Source: CAZMGV01 sp964565925 (lineage in GTDB: Bacteria > JAGRBM01 > JAHCIT01). From it: 64,000 nucleotides of DNA. The notes beneath the pieces are model-generated. The model made no database searches, was not told where the DNA came from, and saw only the letters and a list, made by a program, of their open reading frames with translations. The stretch is taken from the NCBI GenBank assembly GCA_964565925.1, contig CAZMGV010000010.1:1-64000 (forward strand), in the 5' to 3' direction. Shown here piece after piece: positions 47,986 through 56,724 of the stretch (position 1 is its first letter; the number at the start of each line of letters is the position of its first letter). The position numbers and the translations under genes are program-made.

Positions 47986-48732
47986 ATGAACCCCGAGCTT
48001 CTCCAGCAAGGACTTTATCTGACACTCGGCATGTCGCTGGCCGCACCGGCCACCCATGCCTGGAGCTGCTGGAGTTCCGGCCAGTTTCCGCGTTATCCTG
48101 CGCTTTCGGTCGGTCTCTCGCTGGCATCCGCCTTCAATGCAGTGTTGCTGACCATATACAAAGGCAGCCCGGACGCGATCGGATTCGCGGCGCCGGGAGT
48201 CCTGTACCTGATGTACTTGTGGTTTCCGGCGGGAGAGTTCGCTCCGGCTGGCGGCGGCATGAAATCCGGCGACAGTTTCGGCGTGAATCTTCCCGAGCTG
48301 TCGTTGCCAGCCGCCGTTATCGTGAATAGCGGTACCCGGGAACCATTCTCCCGTCTCGAACTGAGGGCGCTGGAAAGCGTCGTTTATGAACTGACGCTGG
48401 CGAATATATCGCTCGTGGCGATCTGCGCCGACAAACCGAACCACTTGGCCGATTTCAAATTGCATCGGGAAATCAGTTACCCGGTGCATCCCGATCCGGA
48501 CTTCTCGATCTGCCGCGCGCTGGGATGCACAGGTGAGGCGCCTGGGGCTGATCCCATCCCTGCCTTCTTCTTCGTCGACAAAGACGGGATTGTACGCCTG
48601 TCACATTACTCCACTCATATCTGCGAACGCATCGGTCCTGAAACAATGATCACACAGCTCGAAAAAAATGCCGGGGTCGTGTTTCCACTCTTGGATAGCG
48701 AAACTCCGGAGAGTGGTCTGGCAGGCAACTGA
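47986..48732 (+). CDS. Membrane-anchored redoxin-like protein
   Basis: This 248-residue protein has two or three N-terminal hydrophobic segments (LYLTLGMSLAAPA, LSVGLSLASAFNAVLLTIY, GVLYLMYLWF), then a thioredoxin/AhpC-like domain with the pattern VVYELTLANISLVAICADK, a central helix and IPAFFFVDKDGIVRLSHYS. The usual peroxidatic Cys and CxxC positions are not filled; the only candidates are the pair in ICRALGC. The ATG at 47986 is preferred over an upstream in-frame start at 47905 that runs into the previous gene. It overlaps deoA by one base. Function is uncertain: possibly a redox-inactive relative. Confidence 0.6.
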   Translation: MNPELLQQGLYLTLGMSLAAPATHAWSCWSSGQFPRYPALSVGLSLASAFNAVLLTIYKGSPDAIGFAAPGVLYLMYLWFPAGEFAPAGGGMKSGDSFGVNLPELSLPAAVIVNSGTREPFSRLELRALESVVYELTLANISLVAICADKPNHLADFKLHREISYPVHPDPDFSICRALGCTGEAPGADPIPAFFFVDKDGIVRLSHYSTHICERIGPETMITQLEKNAGVVFPLLDSETPESGLAGN

Positions 48733-50048
48733 TGGATGCGGTCGGTTTCATCCGGACAAAGGCGGCGGGCGAAAAACATCGACGTGGCGAGATCGCCCGT
48801 TTTGTCGCATCGCTTACGCGAGGTGAAATTCCGGAGTATCAGGTTTCTGCCTGGCTGATGGCGGTAAAGCACCAGGGGCTTCTCCCCGAGGAAACCTCCG
48901 AACTGACGCGCGCAATGGCCGCCTCCGGACGCCGGCTAAACTGGCGGATACGGGGCGCGGCACCGACCGTCGACAAGCATTCGACCGGCGGCGAGGGCGA
49001 CAAGATCACACTGGTGCTCGTCCCGGTCCTCATCGCCTGCGGTCTCAGGGTGCCGACGATTGCCGGTCGGGCGCTCGGATTTACGGGCGGTACCATCGAC
49101 AAACTGGAGTCGATCCCCGGTTTCAGGACCGCTCTTGACGAAGACCGTTTCCGCAAGGTGGTGAAAACCGCCGGTGGTGCGATTGTCGGACAGTCTGTCA
49201 GCATCGCACCCGCGGACGGCATTCTTTACAGTCTGCGGGATGCGACTGCGACGGTCGAGTCTATTCCGCTCATCACCTCCAGCATCGTCTCGAAGAAAGC
49301 CGCCGAGGGCGTTGAACATATCATCTATGACGTAAAGACCGGCTCCGGCGCTTTTATGTCGCTTCCTAAAGACGCGCTCGCACTGGCCAGCTCGCTGGTT
49401 ACGGTCTCTCGTGATCTCGGCATGGATGCCAGAGCTCTGGTCACCAATATGTTCGAACCACTGGGTTACGCCGCCGGAAATGCCGTCGAAGTGGCGGAAG
49501 CAGTCGCCATTCTTCGCAGTGAAGCCGGCCCCCGGTCAATCCGGGTCATCCAACTGACGCTGAGGCTCGCATCGGAGCTTCTGCAGATGGCAGGAATAGA
49601 CAAGACAGCGGCGGCGGCGAAAGAGCGCGCCAGCCGGGCACTCGAATCAGGGGCGGCGTTTGACTGCTTCGAGAAGATGGTCAAGGCGCAGGGCGGCGCC
49701 ACAGGCTGGATGAAAAAGCCGTGGTCGCTGGTCCCGCCGCACCGGAAACAGGTGTGGGCGGCGCCGAAAGACGGGTATGTGAACTGGATCGCCGCCTGGA
49801 AGTTCGGAGAGGCACTGCGTCTGCTCGGTGCCGGGCGAGCAACCCGAACCGACCGGATCATTCCGGCCGCCGGCGCACTGATGAATGCGGGACAGGGCGA
49901 CCGGGTCGAAAAGGGCCAGCCGCTTGTTGAGTTCCACTATGCCAACAAGGGGCGCCTGGCCGAGGCACTGGAGCTATTTGCGGACGCGCTCGTGATTTCG
50001 TCCAAGCCGGTTAAGCCGCAGCCATTGGTCTTGAAGCGAATCGTCTGA
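48732..50048 (+). CDS. deoA: Thymidine/pyrimidine-nucleoside phosphorylase
   Basis: This 438-residue enzyme splits thymidine (or uridine) with phosphate to give base and deoxyribose-1-phosphate. The family signature is VDKHSTGGEGDKITL, then AGRALGFTGGTIDKLESIPG, with VYDVKTGSGAFM-like sequence in the middle (IIYDVKTGSGAFM). Length fits thymidine phosphorylase. It overlaps the redoxin stop and is followed by purine nucleoside phosphorylase after 13 bp, then cdd and hpt: a nucleoside salvage cluster. Confidence 0.93.
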   Translation: MDAVGFIRTKAAGEKHRRGEIARFVASLTRGEIPEYQVSAWLMAVKHQGLLPEETSELTRAMAASGRRLNWRIRGAAPTVDKHSTGGEGDKITLVLVPVLIACGLRVPTIAGRALGFTGGTIDKLESIPGFRTALDEDRFRKVVKTAGGAIVGQSVSIAPADGILYSLRDATATVESIPLITSSIVSKKAAEGVEHIIYDVKTGSGAFMSLPKDALALASSLVTVSRDLGMDARALVTNMFEPLGYAAGNAVEVAEAVAILRSEAGPRSIRVIQLTLRLASELLQMAGIDKTAAAAKERASRALESGAAFDCFEKMVKAQGGATGWMKKPWSLVPPHRKQVWAAPKDGYVNWIAAWKFGEALRLLGAGRATRTDRIIPAAGALMNAGQGDRVEKGQPLVEFHYANKGRLAEALELFADALVISSKPVKPQPLVLKRIV

Positions 50049-50061
50049 TAAAGGACCGCCA

Positions 50062-50919
50062 GTGAACCACTGGTCCGAAAAAGTCGATCCCCTCGCCAGG
50101 GAACTGGCCGCCCGGTTCGGGCCGCCACCCGCAGTCGCCATCGTGCTCGGTTCCGGACAGACCGGAGCCGCAAAAGCGCTGTGCGGAGAGGGGCAAATTG
50201 CCGAGGTCTCGTACGCGGAACTCCTTGGCGTGCCCATGCCATCGGTCGCCGGCCATGCCGGCGTTCTGATCAAACCGGCATCGGCCGATCGCATTATTGC
50301 CGCTGGACGCTCCCATCTGTACGAAGGGCTCCCGGCGGAAGACGTCGTCCGGCTCGTGCGTGCCTTTGCCAGATGGGGAGTAAAAACGCTCGTCCTGACC
50401 AATGCCTCGGGATCGCTCCGGTCGGAGCGCAAGCCGGGCCAGATCGTGATTATCGAAGACCACATCAACCTGTCGGGGGCTAATCCGCTTACCGGTTCGC
50501 ACCGGGACGGCTACGGTGAGCGGTTCCCGGACATGAGCGGTGCATATGACGTGAAACTCCGCAAGGCGGCCCGGCGCGCAGCGAGACGACTGAAAATCTA
50601 TGCTCGTTCCGGGATTTACATTCAGGTGAGCGGACCGTCCTACGAAACACCTGCCGAAGTGGCCGCCTTCGGCCGGCTGGGTGCGGATATCGTCGGCATG
50701 TCCACAGCCATCGAGACAATCGCGGCCCGGCATCTTGGAATGCGGGTATTGGGACTTTCTATTGTGACGAACTACGCGGGGGGGCGCGGCGGCAAGCTCT
50801 CACATCACGATGTCATCCGCGTCGCCGCAGAAGCTGAACAGAATCTGGTGAAACTGGTCGAGGAGACACTGCGTGTCGAAAAACTCCCTCCGAGATCCCC
50901 TGATCGAAAGCGCCCGTAA
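50062..50919 (+). CDS. Purine nucleoside phosphorylase (trimeric type)
   Basis: This 285-residue enzyme phosphorolyses purine (deoxy)nucleosides. Motifs of the trimeric, guanosine/inosine-preferring class are visible: VLGSGQTG, GRSHLYEGLP, TNASGSL, then QVSGPSYETPAE and MSTAIETIAARHLGMRVLG with IVTNYAGG. The MSTAIE replaces the more usual MSTVPE. It sits in the nucleoside salvage cluster and its end overlaps cdd by 47 bp, so translation of the two is coupled. Gene naming (punA or deoD) cannot be settled from sequence alone. Confidence 0.92.
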   Translation: MNHWSEKVDPLARELAARFGPPPAVAIVLGSGQTGAAKALCGEGQIAEVSYAELLGVPMPSVAGHAGVLIKPASADRIIAAGRSHLYEGLPAEDVVRLVRAFARWGVKTLVLTNASGSLRSERKPGQIVIIEDHINLSGANPLTGSHRDGYGERFPDMSGAYDVKLRKAARRAARRLKIYARSGIYIQVSGPSYETPAEVAAFGRLGADIVGMSTAIETIAARHLGMRVLGLSIVTNYAGGRGGKLSHHDVIRVAAEAEQNLVKLVEETLRVEKLPPRSPDRKRP

Positions 50920-51292
50920 GGCGGCTCTCCAGGCATACGCGCCTTACAGCCGGTACCGGGTGGGGGCTTCGTTTGAGCTGAAAGAACAGGGGAATAGCTA
51001 CGTAATCGGATGCAACGTCGAGAACGCCTCCTTCGGTCTCACGATCTGCGCCGAACGGGTGGCACTCTTCAAGCTGGTGTCGGACGGGATAAAACCGGGC
51101 AGCGTCCGGCGGCTTTGCGTTTCCGCCCGGGGCAGCGACTATCCTTACCCGTGTGGCGCATGCCGGCAGGTCCTGCATGAACTCTTCGACGACCTGGAGA
51201 TCGTTCTGGACAGAGGCACAGGCAAGACTGAGAGCGTCAAACTGAACTACCTGCTCCCCAAGGGGTTCAAGCTGAGAAAGGCCCGCAGGTGA
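50873..51292 (+). CDS. cdd: Cytidine deaminase
   Basis: This 139-residue zinc enzyme converts cytidine and deoxycytidine to uridine forms. The zinc and catalytic motif is ICAERV (Cys and the proton-shuttle Glu) together with PCGACRQVL. The YAPYSRYRVGAS segment binds substrate. GTG at 50873 lies within the end of the PNP gene; the next start, a GTG for hpt, overlaps the stop by 4 bp. Confidence 0.95.
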   Translation: MSKNSLRDPLIESARKAALQAYAPYSRYRVGASFELKEQGNSYVIGCNVENASFGLTICAERVALFKLVSDGIKPGSVRRLCVSARGSDYPYPCGACRQVLHELFDDLEIVLDRGTGKTESVKLNYLLPKGFKLRKARR

Positions 51293-51819
51293 GCGAGATC
51301 AAGCCGCTATATACAGAGGCCCAGATCCAGAAACGGATCGCCGAACTGGCCGCCGAGATTAACCGGACACTGCCGCCCGGCGAAATCGACGTGATCGGCG
51401 TGCTGAGGGGTTCGTTCGTGTTCATGGCCGATCTGGTCCGCCACATCGAACGGCCGTGCCGGATCGATTTCGTCAAACTGGCCAGTTACGGCACCCTGCG
51501 GAAGTCATCCGGGGAGATACGACTGCTATCCGACATCTCCCTGAATATCGCCGGCAGGCACGTGCTGATCGTCGAGGACATCATCGACACAGGCATGTCC
51601 CTGAAATTCCTCCGGAGCCATCTACTGAACAAGCGGCCTGAAGGGCTATGGTGTGCGTCCCTCCTGTTCAAGCGGGTGGCCGCAGGCGCCGCCGAACTGA
51701 GGAAACTCACCAATTTCGTGGGATTTGAACTGGAAGGAAATCCGTTCGTCGTAGGCTACGGGCTTGACGACAATGAGCTTTTCCGGAATCTGCCTTACGT
51801 CGGTATCGCCCAGGACTGA
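51289..51819 (+). CDS. hpt: Hypoxanthine phosphoribosyltransferase
   Basis: This 176-residue enzyme makes IMP or GMP from hypoxanthine or guanine and PRPP. The PRPP-binding motif VLIVEDIIDTGMSLKFL is clear, preceded by IDVIGVLRGSFVFMADL. It completes a salvage route with the phosphorylase and deaminase before it. GTG start; translation coupled to cdd. It ends 3 bp from the convergent Cys-rich gene. Confidence 0.96.
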   Translation: MSEIKPLYTEAQIQKRIAELAAEINRTLPPGEIDVIGVLRGSFVFMADLVRHIERPCRIDFVKLASYGTLRKSSGEIRLLSDISLNIAGRHVLIVEDIIDTGMSLKFLRSHLLNKRPEGLWCASLLFKRVAAGAAELRKLTNFVGFELEGNPFVVGYGLDDNELFRNLPYVGIAQD

Positions 51820-51822
51820 CGG

Positions 51823-52092
51823 TCAGCTCTCGCCCTGGCCGCCACCATTCCCGTTCAGCAGTCCGCGGCGATGAAAGCCCCAGACCGGGCACTCTTCGCA
51901 GGTGAAGTTCGCCCATTTCTTCTTGACGGCGACATCGAGACATTCGTCGTAGTTATCGCAGTCCAGGAAACGGTGCTGGTCGACGTCTTCGACCGTAAAC
52001 TGAAGCGTGCAGGGAGCAGGCTTGAACATGGCCGCGCCAAAGACGCGTCCGCCCCTTGCACCGTTTCCGTTCGTTCCGTTTTCCTTGGACAT
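51823..52092 (-). CDS. Small Cys-rich hypothetical protein
   Basis: An 89-residue protein with five cysteines (about 28, 45, 51, 65, 68). The C-x5-C-x13-C-x2-C core around CDNYDECLDVA and FTCEECPVWG suggests a small metal-binding (zinc-ribbon-like) domain, flanked by Gly/Asn-rich tails. No DNA-binding or catalytic motif is evident. It is on the same strand as the trp cluster, 104 bp after the LEA2 gene. Function unknown. Confidence 0.6.
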   Translation of the reverse strand: MSKENGTNGNGARGGRVFGAAMFKPAPCTLQFTVEDVDQHRFLDCDNYDECLDVAVKKKWANFTCEECPVWGFHRRGLLNGNGGGQGES

Positions 52093-52196
52093 CAGCGAAC
52101 AAAATATCTGCCCGGACCCGCCAGCGGCAAGGGCAATGCACCTCTATCGGAGACGCTGAATTACGCCGCAGTTCTTGACTCGGAAGGGGGCAGCGT

Positions 52197-53111
52197 TCAC
52201 CGGGTGAGTGCGACGGTAGCCTGTTTCTCGAAGCGAACCGGGAATGTCCCGAACGGTGTCTGCCCGTGAAACGCGCCCTGTATCTCCAGGTCTACCGCAC
52301 CCCGGAAAAACGTTGTGATCCCGCCCAGGCCCAGCTTCATGGTGTCGACCCCGAAATTAAAGTCGACCACGTCCGATTTGCCCGCCGGGATTTCGATCAC
52401 CACGTCCGGCTTCACATGCGAGATAGGCCGTCCGTAGACGTTGACGTCGAACTCGAGGTTCTTGACCACCACGTCAAATTTATTGGGATTGTGGACTTCA
52501 ATCTGCAGCGTCAGCTCAGGCCGGAATAGATCGAACTTGCGGATACGGAATCCGCCCGGCGCAATCGCGATATCCGGCATCCGGAAGGACGGGATAGCAT
52601 CCGTGAAATGCAGCATGAACTCACGCTGAATAGGTCGTGTCATCTGGACCTTGATCTTCAGATCATAGGGAATGCGGCGGTTCTCGAGATCCGACGGGTT
52701 CGGCGACGAAACCTGGTCCGTTCCCAGAAATCGCCTCACGAACTCCTCTGACGTGTTGAGCGAGATGGGGAAGGGCACGACTTCTCCGTGCGGCATTGGC
52801 ATGACCCGGTTCGAGGTATTCTTGTAGAGCTGTTTGCCGTCCACATTCAGGTCTATGTCGATCGACGAAATCTCCACGTCGAACGGAGCGTCGTTGCGAA
52901 CCCCGAGCAGGATATCTGCGTGGATGTTTCCGGCCCGGTCGGAGCTGTAGTCGAACCATTGCACAAAAACCGTCGGCCGCAGCCGGCTCGCCAGAAAGAC
53001 GACGGCAATAATCAGAAGGGCGGCAGCAGCACCTGCACCGATCCAGAGACTCTTCCGGCTATCGGGCGCCGGAACAGGCTGTGTCCCTGATTCGGGGGTC
53101 GGGTCGGTCAT
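52197..53111 (-). CDS. LEA type 2 (WHy-domain) membrane-anchored protein
   Basis: This 304-residue protein has a short cytoplasmic N-terminus, one membrane helix (about 25-45, ending VVFLASRL) and an extracytoplasmic part with two LEA2/WHy-type beta domains: LLGVRNDAPFDVEISSIDID and LTLQIEVHNPNKFDVVVKNL. LEA2 domains are linked to stress protection and lipid or envelope interactions. It overlaps trpA by 4 bp, so it is probably translated from the trp transcript, although a tryptophan role is not expected. Confidence 0.72.
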   Translation of the reverse strand: MTDPTPESGTQPVPAPDSRKSLWIGAGAAAALLIIAVVFLASRLRPTVFVQWFDYSSDRAGNIHADILLGVRNDAPFDVEISSIDIDLNVDGKQLYKNTSNRVMPMPHGEVVPFPISLNTSEEFVRRFLGTDQVSSPNPSDLENRRIPYDLKIKVQMTRPIQREFMLHFTDAIPSFRMPDIAIAPGGFRIRKFDLFRPELTLQIEVHNPNKFDVVVKNLEFDVNVYGRPISHVKPDVVIEIPAGKSDVVDFNFGVDTMKLGLGGITTFFRGAVDLEIQGAFHGQTPFGTFPVRFEKQATVALTR

Positions 53112-53917
53112 CGGCGAGACTCCTCTATCCCCTTTCGGAGTTCGCCGACAAACGCACCGACCTTGCGGATCAGCTGCTTTGATTTTCCATATTCGCCGAT
53201 TCGGGAAACGATCGCGCTACCCACCACGACGGCGTCGCCTTTTTTACCAGTCTCACGGGCCTGCTCGCGGTTGCTCACGCCGAAACCGACACCCAGGGGG
53301 AGCCGGATATGCTCACGGATACGCCGCAGATTCTCGTCGAGGTCCACCGGTGCCTCTTTCCGGGCACCGGTCACGCCTGTAACCTGCACGTAATAGAGGA
53401 AACCGCTAGCGCGCTGGGCGACCAGCCTGATCCGTTCTTCGGTCGATGTCGGTGCGAGCAGATAAATAAGATTGAGACCCGCCTGATCCAGATACGGTTT
53501 CAGTTCGCCAGCCTCTTCAGGCGGCAAATCCACGACCAGCACGCCGTCTGCCCCGGCGTCGCGGACCTCGCGAGCAAACTTCTCCGGCGTGCGGACGAAA
53601 ATCGGGTTGTAGTAACCGAACAGCACGATCGGAACCTGGCTCTTGCGGCGAACCTTCTTCACCAGGTTCAGCACTTTCGTGACCGTCGTACCGGAGGCCA
53701 GCGCCCGTTCGCTGGATGCCTGTATGGTCGGGCCGTCGGCGCTCGGATCGGAGAAGGGCATTCCGAGTTCGATAATGTCCGCACCCTGGCGCTCTAGCTC
53801 GTAAATAAGCTGTTCGGTCGCGGCGAGATCGGGATCACCGGCCGTGATGAACGTGATCAGTGCCGGGCGGTTTTCCTTTTTTAGGAGTTCAAACCGGGCT
53901 TCAATTCGGGTCGTCAT
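53108..53917 (-). CDS. trpA: Tryptophan synthase alpha subunit
   Basis: TrpA cleaves indole-3-glycerol phosphate to indole and glyceraldehyde-3-phosphate. The 269 residues keep the catalytic Glu at about 50 and Asp at about 61 (IELGMPFSDPSADGPTIQ), and the phosphate-binding loop near GFGVSNREQA. Length is normal. The start overlaps the trpB stop by 4 bp, the common trpB-trpA coupling. Confidence 0.97.
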   Translation of the reverse strand: MTTRIEARFELLKKENRPALITFITAGDPDLAATEQLIYELERQGADIIELGMPFSDPSADGPTIQASSERALASGTTVTKVLNLVKKVRRKSQVPIVLFGYYNPIFVRTPEKFAREVRDAGADGVLVVDLPPEEAGELKPYLDQAGLNLIYLLAPTSTEERIRLVAQRASGFLYYVQVTGVTGARKEAPVDLDENLRRIREHIRLPLGVGFGVSNREQARETGKKGDAVVVGSAIVSRIGEYGKSKQLIRKVGAFVGELRKGIEESRR

Positions 53918-55215
53918 TTGCGGGATGCTTTCCTGCCAGTCGTCTTTTTCTTCGTGGTCTTCTTCTTCGGAATTTTTCTGGACAGTTTCCTCGCAGCAGC
54001 AGGTGCTTTCATCGCCGCCATCCGCTCGGACACCGTGATCATATCCTTGTCGCCGCGTCCCGACAGATTCACGACGATGATCGTTTCTTTCGGGGTCTTT
54101 GGGGCACGGCGGGACAAATAGGCGATCGCATGTGCGCTCTCCAGCGCGGGAATAATCCCTTCCGTTTCGGACAGGAGTTTCAGGCCGGCCAGAGCTTCGT
54201 CATCGGTCGCCGAATCGACAGTCAGGCGGTCGTTTTCCGCCATATAGGCCAGTTCGGGACCGACACCCGGATAGTCGAGGCCCGCCGAGATGGAATGGGT
54301 TTCCGCCACCTGGCCGTCTTCGTCCATGAGCAGGTAGGTTTTGTTGCCGTGCAGGACACCTACCTTGCCACCGCCGATGGATGCCGCGTGCCTGCCGGTC
54401 TTGATCCCGTTGCCGGCCGCTTCCACCGCCACCAGTTCGACCGGCTTGTGCTCGATAAACGGGGCGAAGAGGCCCATGGCATTTGAGCCGCCGCCCACGC
54501 AGGCGATACAGATGTCCGGCAGCCGGCGGCCTTCCGCCTGTTCCAGTTGGTCCATGGTTTCCTTGCCGATCACGGACTGGAACTCTTTCACGATGGTCGG
54601 ATAGGGATGCGGACCGGCGACCGTACCGATCACATAGAATGTCGTTCGGATATTGGTGATCCAGTCGCGGAGCGCCTCGTTCAGGGCGTCCTTCAGGGTG
54701 CGGGTACCGCTCATGACCGGTATGACCTTGGCGCCGAGCAGTTCCATGCGGGCGACGTTCAGCGACTGCCGTTTCGTGTCCTCGAGTCCCATGTAGACGA
54801 TGCATTCAAGTCCGAAGAGCGCACAAACGGTCGCCGTGGCGACACCGTGCTGACCGGCGCCGGTCTCGGCGATAATTCGTTTCTTGCCCATGCGGCGGGC
54901 GAGCATCACCTGGCCCATGACGTTGTTGATCTTGTGCGCGCCGGTATGGTTCAGGTCTTCGCGCTTGAGATAGATCTTTCCGCCACCCAGCCGTTCCGTC
55001 AGCCGTTCCGCGAAATAGAGCCGTGAGGGACGGCCCACATAGGTCTTCAGCCACATGTCCAGCTCTTCGCGGAATTGCGGATCGTTCCTGTACCGGTTGA
55101 ACGCCTGTTCGAGCTCGTTCACCGCTGGCATAAGGGTCTCGGCGATATACTGGCCGCCGAACACCCCGAAATGGCCTTTCGGTTTCAGCAGTTCCGCCGT
55201 GGAAATGGAAGACAT
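53914..55215 (-). CDS. trpB: Tryptophan synthase beta subunit with Lys-rich C-terminal tail
   Basis: TrpB condenses indole with serine using pyridoxal phosphate. The PLP lysine is in HTGAHKINN, and the phosphate-binding GGGSNAMG is present. At 433 residues it is longer than the usual 395-405. The excess is the last 35 residues (53917-54021), rich in Lys, Arg, Ala and Thr (KKKTTKKKTTGRK), like a nucleic-acid-binding or disordered tail. The reading frame is continuous into the 4-bp overlap with trpA, so this is not a frameshift by inspection. Confidence 0.95.
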   Translation of the reverse strand: MSSISTAELLKPKGHFGVFGGQYIAETLMPAVNELEQAFNRYRNDPQFREELDMWLKTYVGRPSRLYFAERLTERLGGGKIYLKREDLNHTGAHKINNVMGQVMLARRMGKKRIIAETGAGQHGVATATVCALFGLECIVYMGLEDTKRQSLNVARMELLGAKVIPVMSGTRTLKDALNEALRDWITNIRTTFYVIGTVAGPHPYPTIVKEFQSVIGKETMDQLEQAEGRRLPDICIACVGGGSNAMGLFAPFIEHKPVELVAVEAAGNGIKTGRHAASIGGGKVGVLHGNKTYLLMDEDGQVAETHSISAGLDYPGVGPELAYMAENDRLTVDSATDDEALAGLKLLSETEGIIPALESAHAIAYLSRRAPKTPKETIIVVNLSGRGDKDMITVSERMAAMKAPAAARKLSRKIPKKKTTKKKTTGRKASRK

Positions 55216-55261
55216 GACTGGTGTGGTTCCTCAAGTGCCGGCGACTTCGCCGCCGGAGCCT

Positions 55262-55921
55262 TCAAAGATAGCGTTCCGCCCGCAGGATGCGAAACAGTTC
55301 GGCGATTTTATTCGGGTCTTTGCGCCCCGGCGATCTCTCGACACCCGAATTTACGTCAATAGCCCACGGATCGACTGTTTCGACCGCGTCTATAACGTTT
55401 TCCGGAGTGAGTCCACCGGCGAGAATCAGGTGCCGTTTCTGGCGGGCGAGCCGGCTTCTGGCCGCTTTCGCCAGGGACGGGGAGACGCGTGTCCCGGTCC
55501 CGCCCTTGAGCTGATCTGACCAGGCGTCCAGCAGGATAGGACCTGTATATATATCCAGTCTGTCAAGATCGCCCTTCGTGCGCACCTGCAGCGCCTTGTA
55601 TGCACGGCGACCGAGGGCCTCCAGCAGATCAGGCGCTTCATCCCCATGGAGCTGAGCGGCGTCCAGTCCGAGGTCATTCATCAGTTGGCGGATCTGCCGC
55701 TCTGACGAGTCTACAAACACGCCGACCGCTGTAATGAACGGAGGCAGGGCGTTCACGATTTCGCGGGCCCGTTCAGGGGGCACATACCGCGGGCTCTTCG
55801 GATAGAAGATCATGCCGATGGCATCGGCACCGGCGTTTACTGCAGTAAGGGCGTCGTCCACGGTCGTCAGACCGCAGATCTTCACCTTCAGCGGGCGGCG
55901 GGTGGTACGAGTGGACGACAT
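55262..55921 (-). CDS. trpF: Phosphoribosylanthranilate isomerase
   Basis: This 219-residue (beta/alpha)8 enzyme does the Amadori rearrangement of phosphoribosylanthranilate. VKICGLTTVDDALTA carries the catalytic Cys and ILLDAWSDQLKGGTG the catalytic Asp; GGLTPENV binds phosphate. It overlaps the end of trpC by 34 bp and is followed by trpB after 46 bp. Confidence 0.96.
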   Translation of the reverse strand: MSSTRTTRRPLKVKICGLTTVDDALTAVNAGADAIGMIFYPKSPRYVPPERAREIVNALPPFITAVGVFVDSSERQIRQLMNDLGLDAAQLHGDEAPDLLEALGRRAYKALQVRTKGDLDRLDIYTGPILLDAWSDQLKGGTGTRVSPSLAKAARSRLARQKRHLILAGGLTPENVIDAVETVDPWAIDVNSGVERSPGRKDPNKIAELFRILRAERYL

Positions 55922-56724
55922 TCGTCCAGTAACCTCCGGAGTTCAGCGCCCGGATCAGGGGCACGCATGAAAGTTTCGCCGATCAGGAACCCGCCGGCGC
56001 CTCTGGCGGCCAGACGGTCCAGTTCGGCGCCTTTTCCGAGACCGCTTTCGCTGAGGACGCGAGCAGTCTTCGGAATTCTGGGTAGCAGCCGTTCGGTCAC
56101 GGCCAGATCGGTCTGGAAAGTTTTCAGGTCCCGGTTGTTGATCCCGAGAAAAGAACAGCCGCAAGCAAGCACCCGGTCCAGTTCCGGTTCGTCGTGAACC
56201 TCGACCAGTGCGTCCAGCCCCAGTTCGTGGGCCTGCTTCGAGAAAGTCTTGATCTCCGCGTCCGTGAGACAGGCGGCTATCAGCAGGATGGCGCTTGCGC
56301 CCGCCGCACGGGCTTCTGGTATCTGGTAGTAGTCGACCATGAAATCTTTTCGCAGGCAGGGCAGCCCGGACGCCTTGGCCGCCACGGTCAGATATTCGAG
56401 ACGGCCCTGAAAGAAATCCTCTTCCGTCAGCACCGACAGACCGACGGCTCCGCCTTCGGCGTACGACCTGGCAAACCGCACCGGGTCGAAATCCTCGCGA
56501 AAGACTCCCTTGGACGGCGACGCCTTCTTGATCTCTGCCAGTACCGGCCGACGCCTCGACACAGGCGCGTCGGCAACCGTCTCGAACTGGGCGGCCAGCG
56601 ACCGGGGCAGGGCCGTAGCGGCTGCGAGCTTCTCCACTTCTTTCAGCGGGGTTCGCGCCTTCGTCTCATCGAGCCGCACGCGGCGTCTGGCGACAATCCT
56701 GTCGAGTATGTTCTCAGCCGCCAC
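55888..56724 (-). CDS. trpC: Indole-3-glycerol phosphate synthase
   Basis: This 278-residue enzyme closes the indole ring. AEIKKASPSKGV holds the catalytic Lys; LRKDFMVDYYQI, ALVEVHDEPELDRVL and LGINNRDLKTF are standard motifs of the barrel. Length is normal. It overlaps trpD by 11 bp and trpF by 34 bp. Confidence 0.97.
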   Translation of the reverse strand: MAAENILDRIVARRRVRLDETKARTPLKEVEKLAAATALPRSLAAQFETVADAPVSRRRPVLAEIKKASPSKGVFREDFDPVRFARSYAEGGAVGLSVLTEEDFFQGRLEYLTVAAKASGLPCLRKDFMVDYYQIPEARAAGASAILLIAACLTDAEIKTFSKQAHELGLDALVEVHDEPELDRVLACGCSFLGINNRDLKTFQTDLAVTERLLPRIPKTARVLSESGLGKGAELDRLAARGAGGFLIGETFMRAPDPGAELRRLLDECRPLVPPAAR

